A stretch of DNA of 64,000 nt, from assembly GCF_018798885.1 (NCBI RefSeq), contig NZ_CP076361.1, forward strand, positions 1,518,501 to 1,582,500, given 5' to 3'. Positions 61,866 through 64,000 of the stretch are shown in pieces. Made by a program: the position numbers and the translations under genes. The stretch's first letter is position 1, and each line of letters opens with the position of its first letter. A model generated the notes under the pieces. That model was not told the DNA's origin and did not search any database. It worked only from the letters and a program-made list of their open reading frames with translations. The stretch is from Gemmobacter fulvus (GTDB taxonomy: Bacteria; Pseudomonadota; Alphaproteobacteria; Rhodobacterales; Rhodobacteraceae).

Positions 61866-61889
61866 GCAAAAAGCGCCCCGTGGAGCGCT
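61866..61889 (-). terminator. Rho-independent terminator after tRNA-fMet
   Basis: On the minus strand AGCGC and GCGCT flank TCCACGGG and are followed by TTTTTGCG. It lies about 40 bp beyond the CCA end of the tRNA and should end the rRNA operon transcript. It belongs to element B or the junction, since it lies on the island side of the attachment site. Confidence 0.7.
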
Positions 61890-61926
61890 CTGTCTTGGCC
61901 TAAGCCTTTGATATCTTGTTATATTT

Positions 61927-62005
<79 letters not shown>

Positions 62006-62078
62006 TCCGTATCCCGAGGGCTTAGTGCTGCGATCGGGGATTTTTGTCATCGTTTTGAGAGGTTTGGGTTCTTGCTAG

Positions 62079-62195
62079 GTTTGGCGGTGACCTACTCTCC
62101 CACGTCTTAAGACGCAGTACCATTGGCGCGGCAGCACTTAACGGCCGAGTTCGGGAAGGGATCGGGTGTATTGCTTGCGCTATGACCACCAAACC
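62079..62195 (-). rRNA. rrf: 5S rRNA
   Basis: On the minus strand the gene starts GGTTTGGTGGTCATAGCG and ends GTAGGTCACCGCCAAACC, the complementary ends forming helix I. It contains CCCGATCCCTTCCCGAACTC, characteristic of 5S. Ends may be off by a few bases. Confidence 0.95.
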
Positions 62196-62299
62196 GAGAA
62201 AGAACCCGCGCTGGATTTTCCAGCGCGTTACAACATCGTTTTGTTCCAAGTCTGTGTGCTTTTGACATGTCTCAGTAATCAGCCTTGCTGTTACTGGAT

Positions 62300-64000
<1,701 letters not shown>

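Overview
The window looks like the chromosome of a GC-rich alphaproteobacterium, most likely a member of the Rhodobacterales. The basis is the rRNA operon ending 23S-5S-initiator tRNA, the imuA-imuB-dnaE2 mutagenesis cassette with GAAC-N7-GAAC type LexA boxes, and the general gene style. The genus is an inference.

Layout. (1) 1-11.9 kb is mostly ordinary chromosome: a hydantoinase A/B operon with a divergent AraC-type regulator, a NaeI-like restriction-modification pair, then an SRAP protein and the SOS mutasome imuA-imuB-dnaE2. (2) 11.9-20.3 kb is wreckage: an IS66 transposase relic, a WYL-domain gene, a truncated ParB-methyltransferase gene joined to an integrase relic, and a three-level nest of mobile DNA (a serine-recombinase element inside tnpB of an IS66 element, which lies inside an IS3 element). 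(3) 20.3-44.6 kb is integrative element A. It carries a retron-like reverse transcriptase operon, a HEPN/LprI-like gene, an integrase, phage-type early genes, a large restriction-like operon (Dcm, Vsr, GHKL ATPase, HNH nuclease, SNF2 ATPase, stand-alone EcoRII-N domain), an AIPR protein, two tandem ParB-methyltransferases, an IS3 element and a staphylococcal-nuclease homologue. (4) 44.6-61.9 kb is integrative element B. It has an integrase, regulators, a VapE-type primase/helicase, a large inverted-repeat region, terminase subunits, portal, protease-capsid fusion and head accessory genes, but no tail or lysis genes, so it resembles a capsid-forming phage satellite. It also carries three probable defence cargo genes. 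(5) 61.9-64 kb holds tRNA-fMet, 5S rRNA and the 3' part of 23S rRNA, all on the minus strand.

Elements A and B are bounded by three copies of a 47-bp sequence that is the 3' end of tRNA-fMet (20321, 44594, 61927). The intact tRNA is the copy next to the rRNA operon, so both elements appear to have entered the same tRNA gene in tandem. The window is unusually rich in anti-phage functions.

The most interesting candidates are the retron-like operon with a tiny membrane-protein ORF whose ribosome binding site lies in an RNA hairpin, the Dcm-Vsr-GHKL-HNH-SNF2-EcoRII-N operon whose parts all point to CCWGG, and the SEC-C nuclease-like gene lodged inside the packaging module of element B. All identifications come from reading motifs and remembered family sequences; no database search was run.
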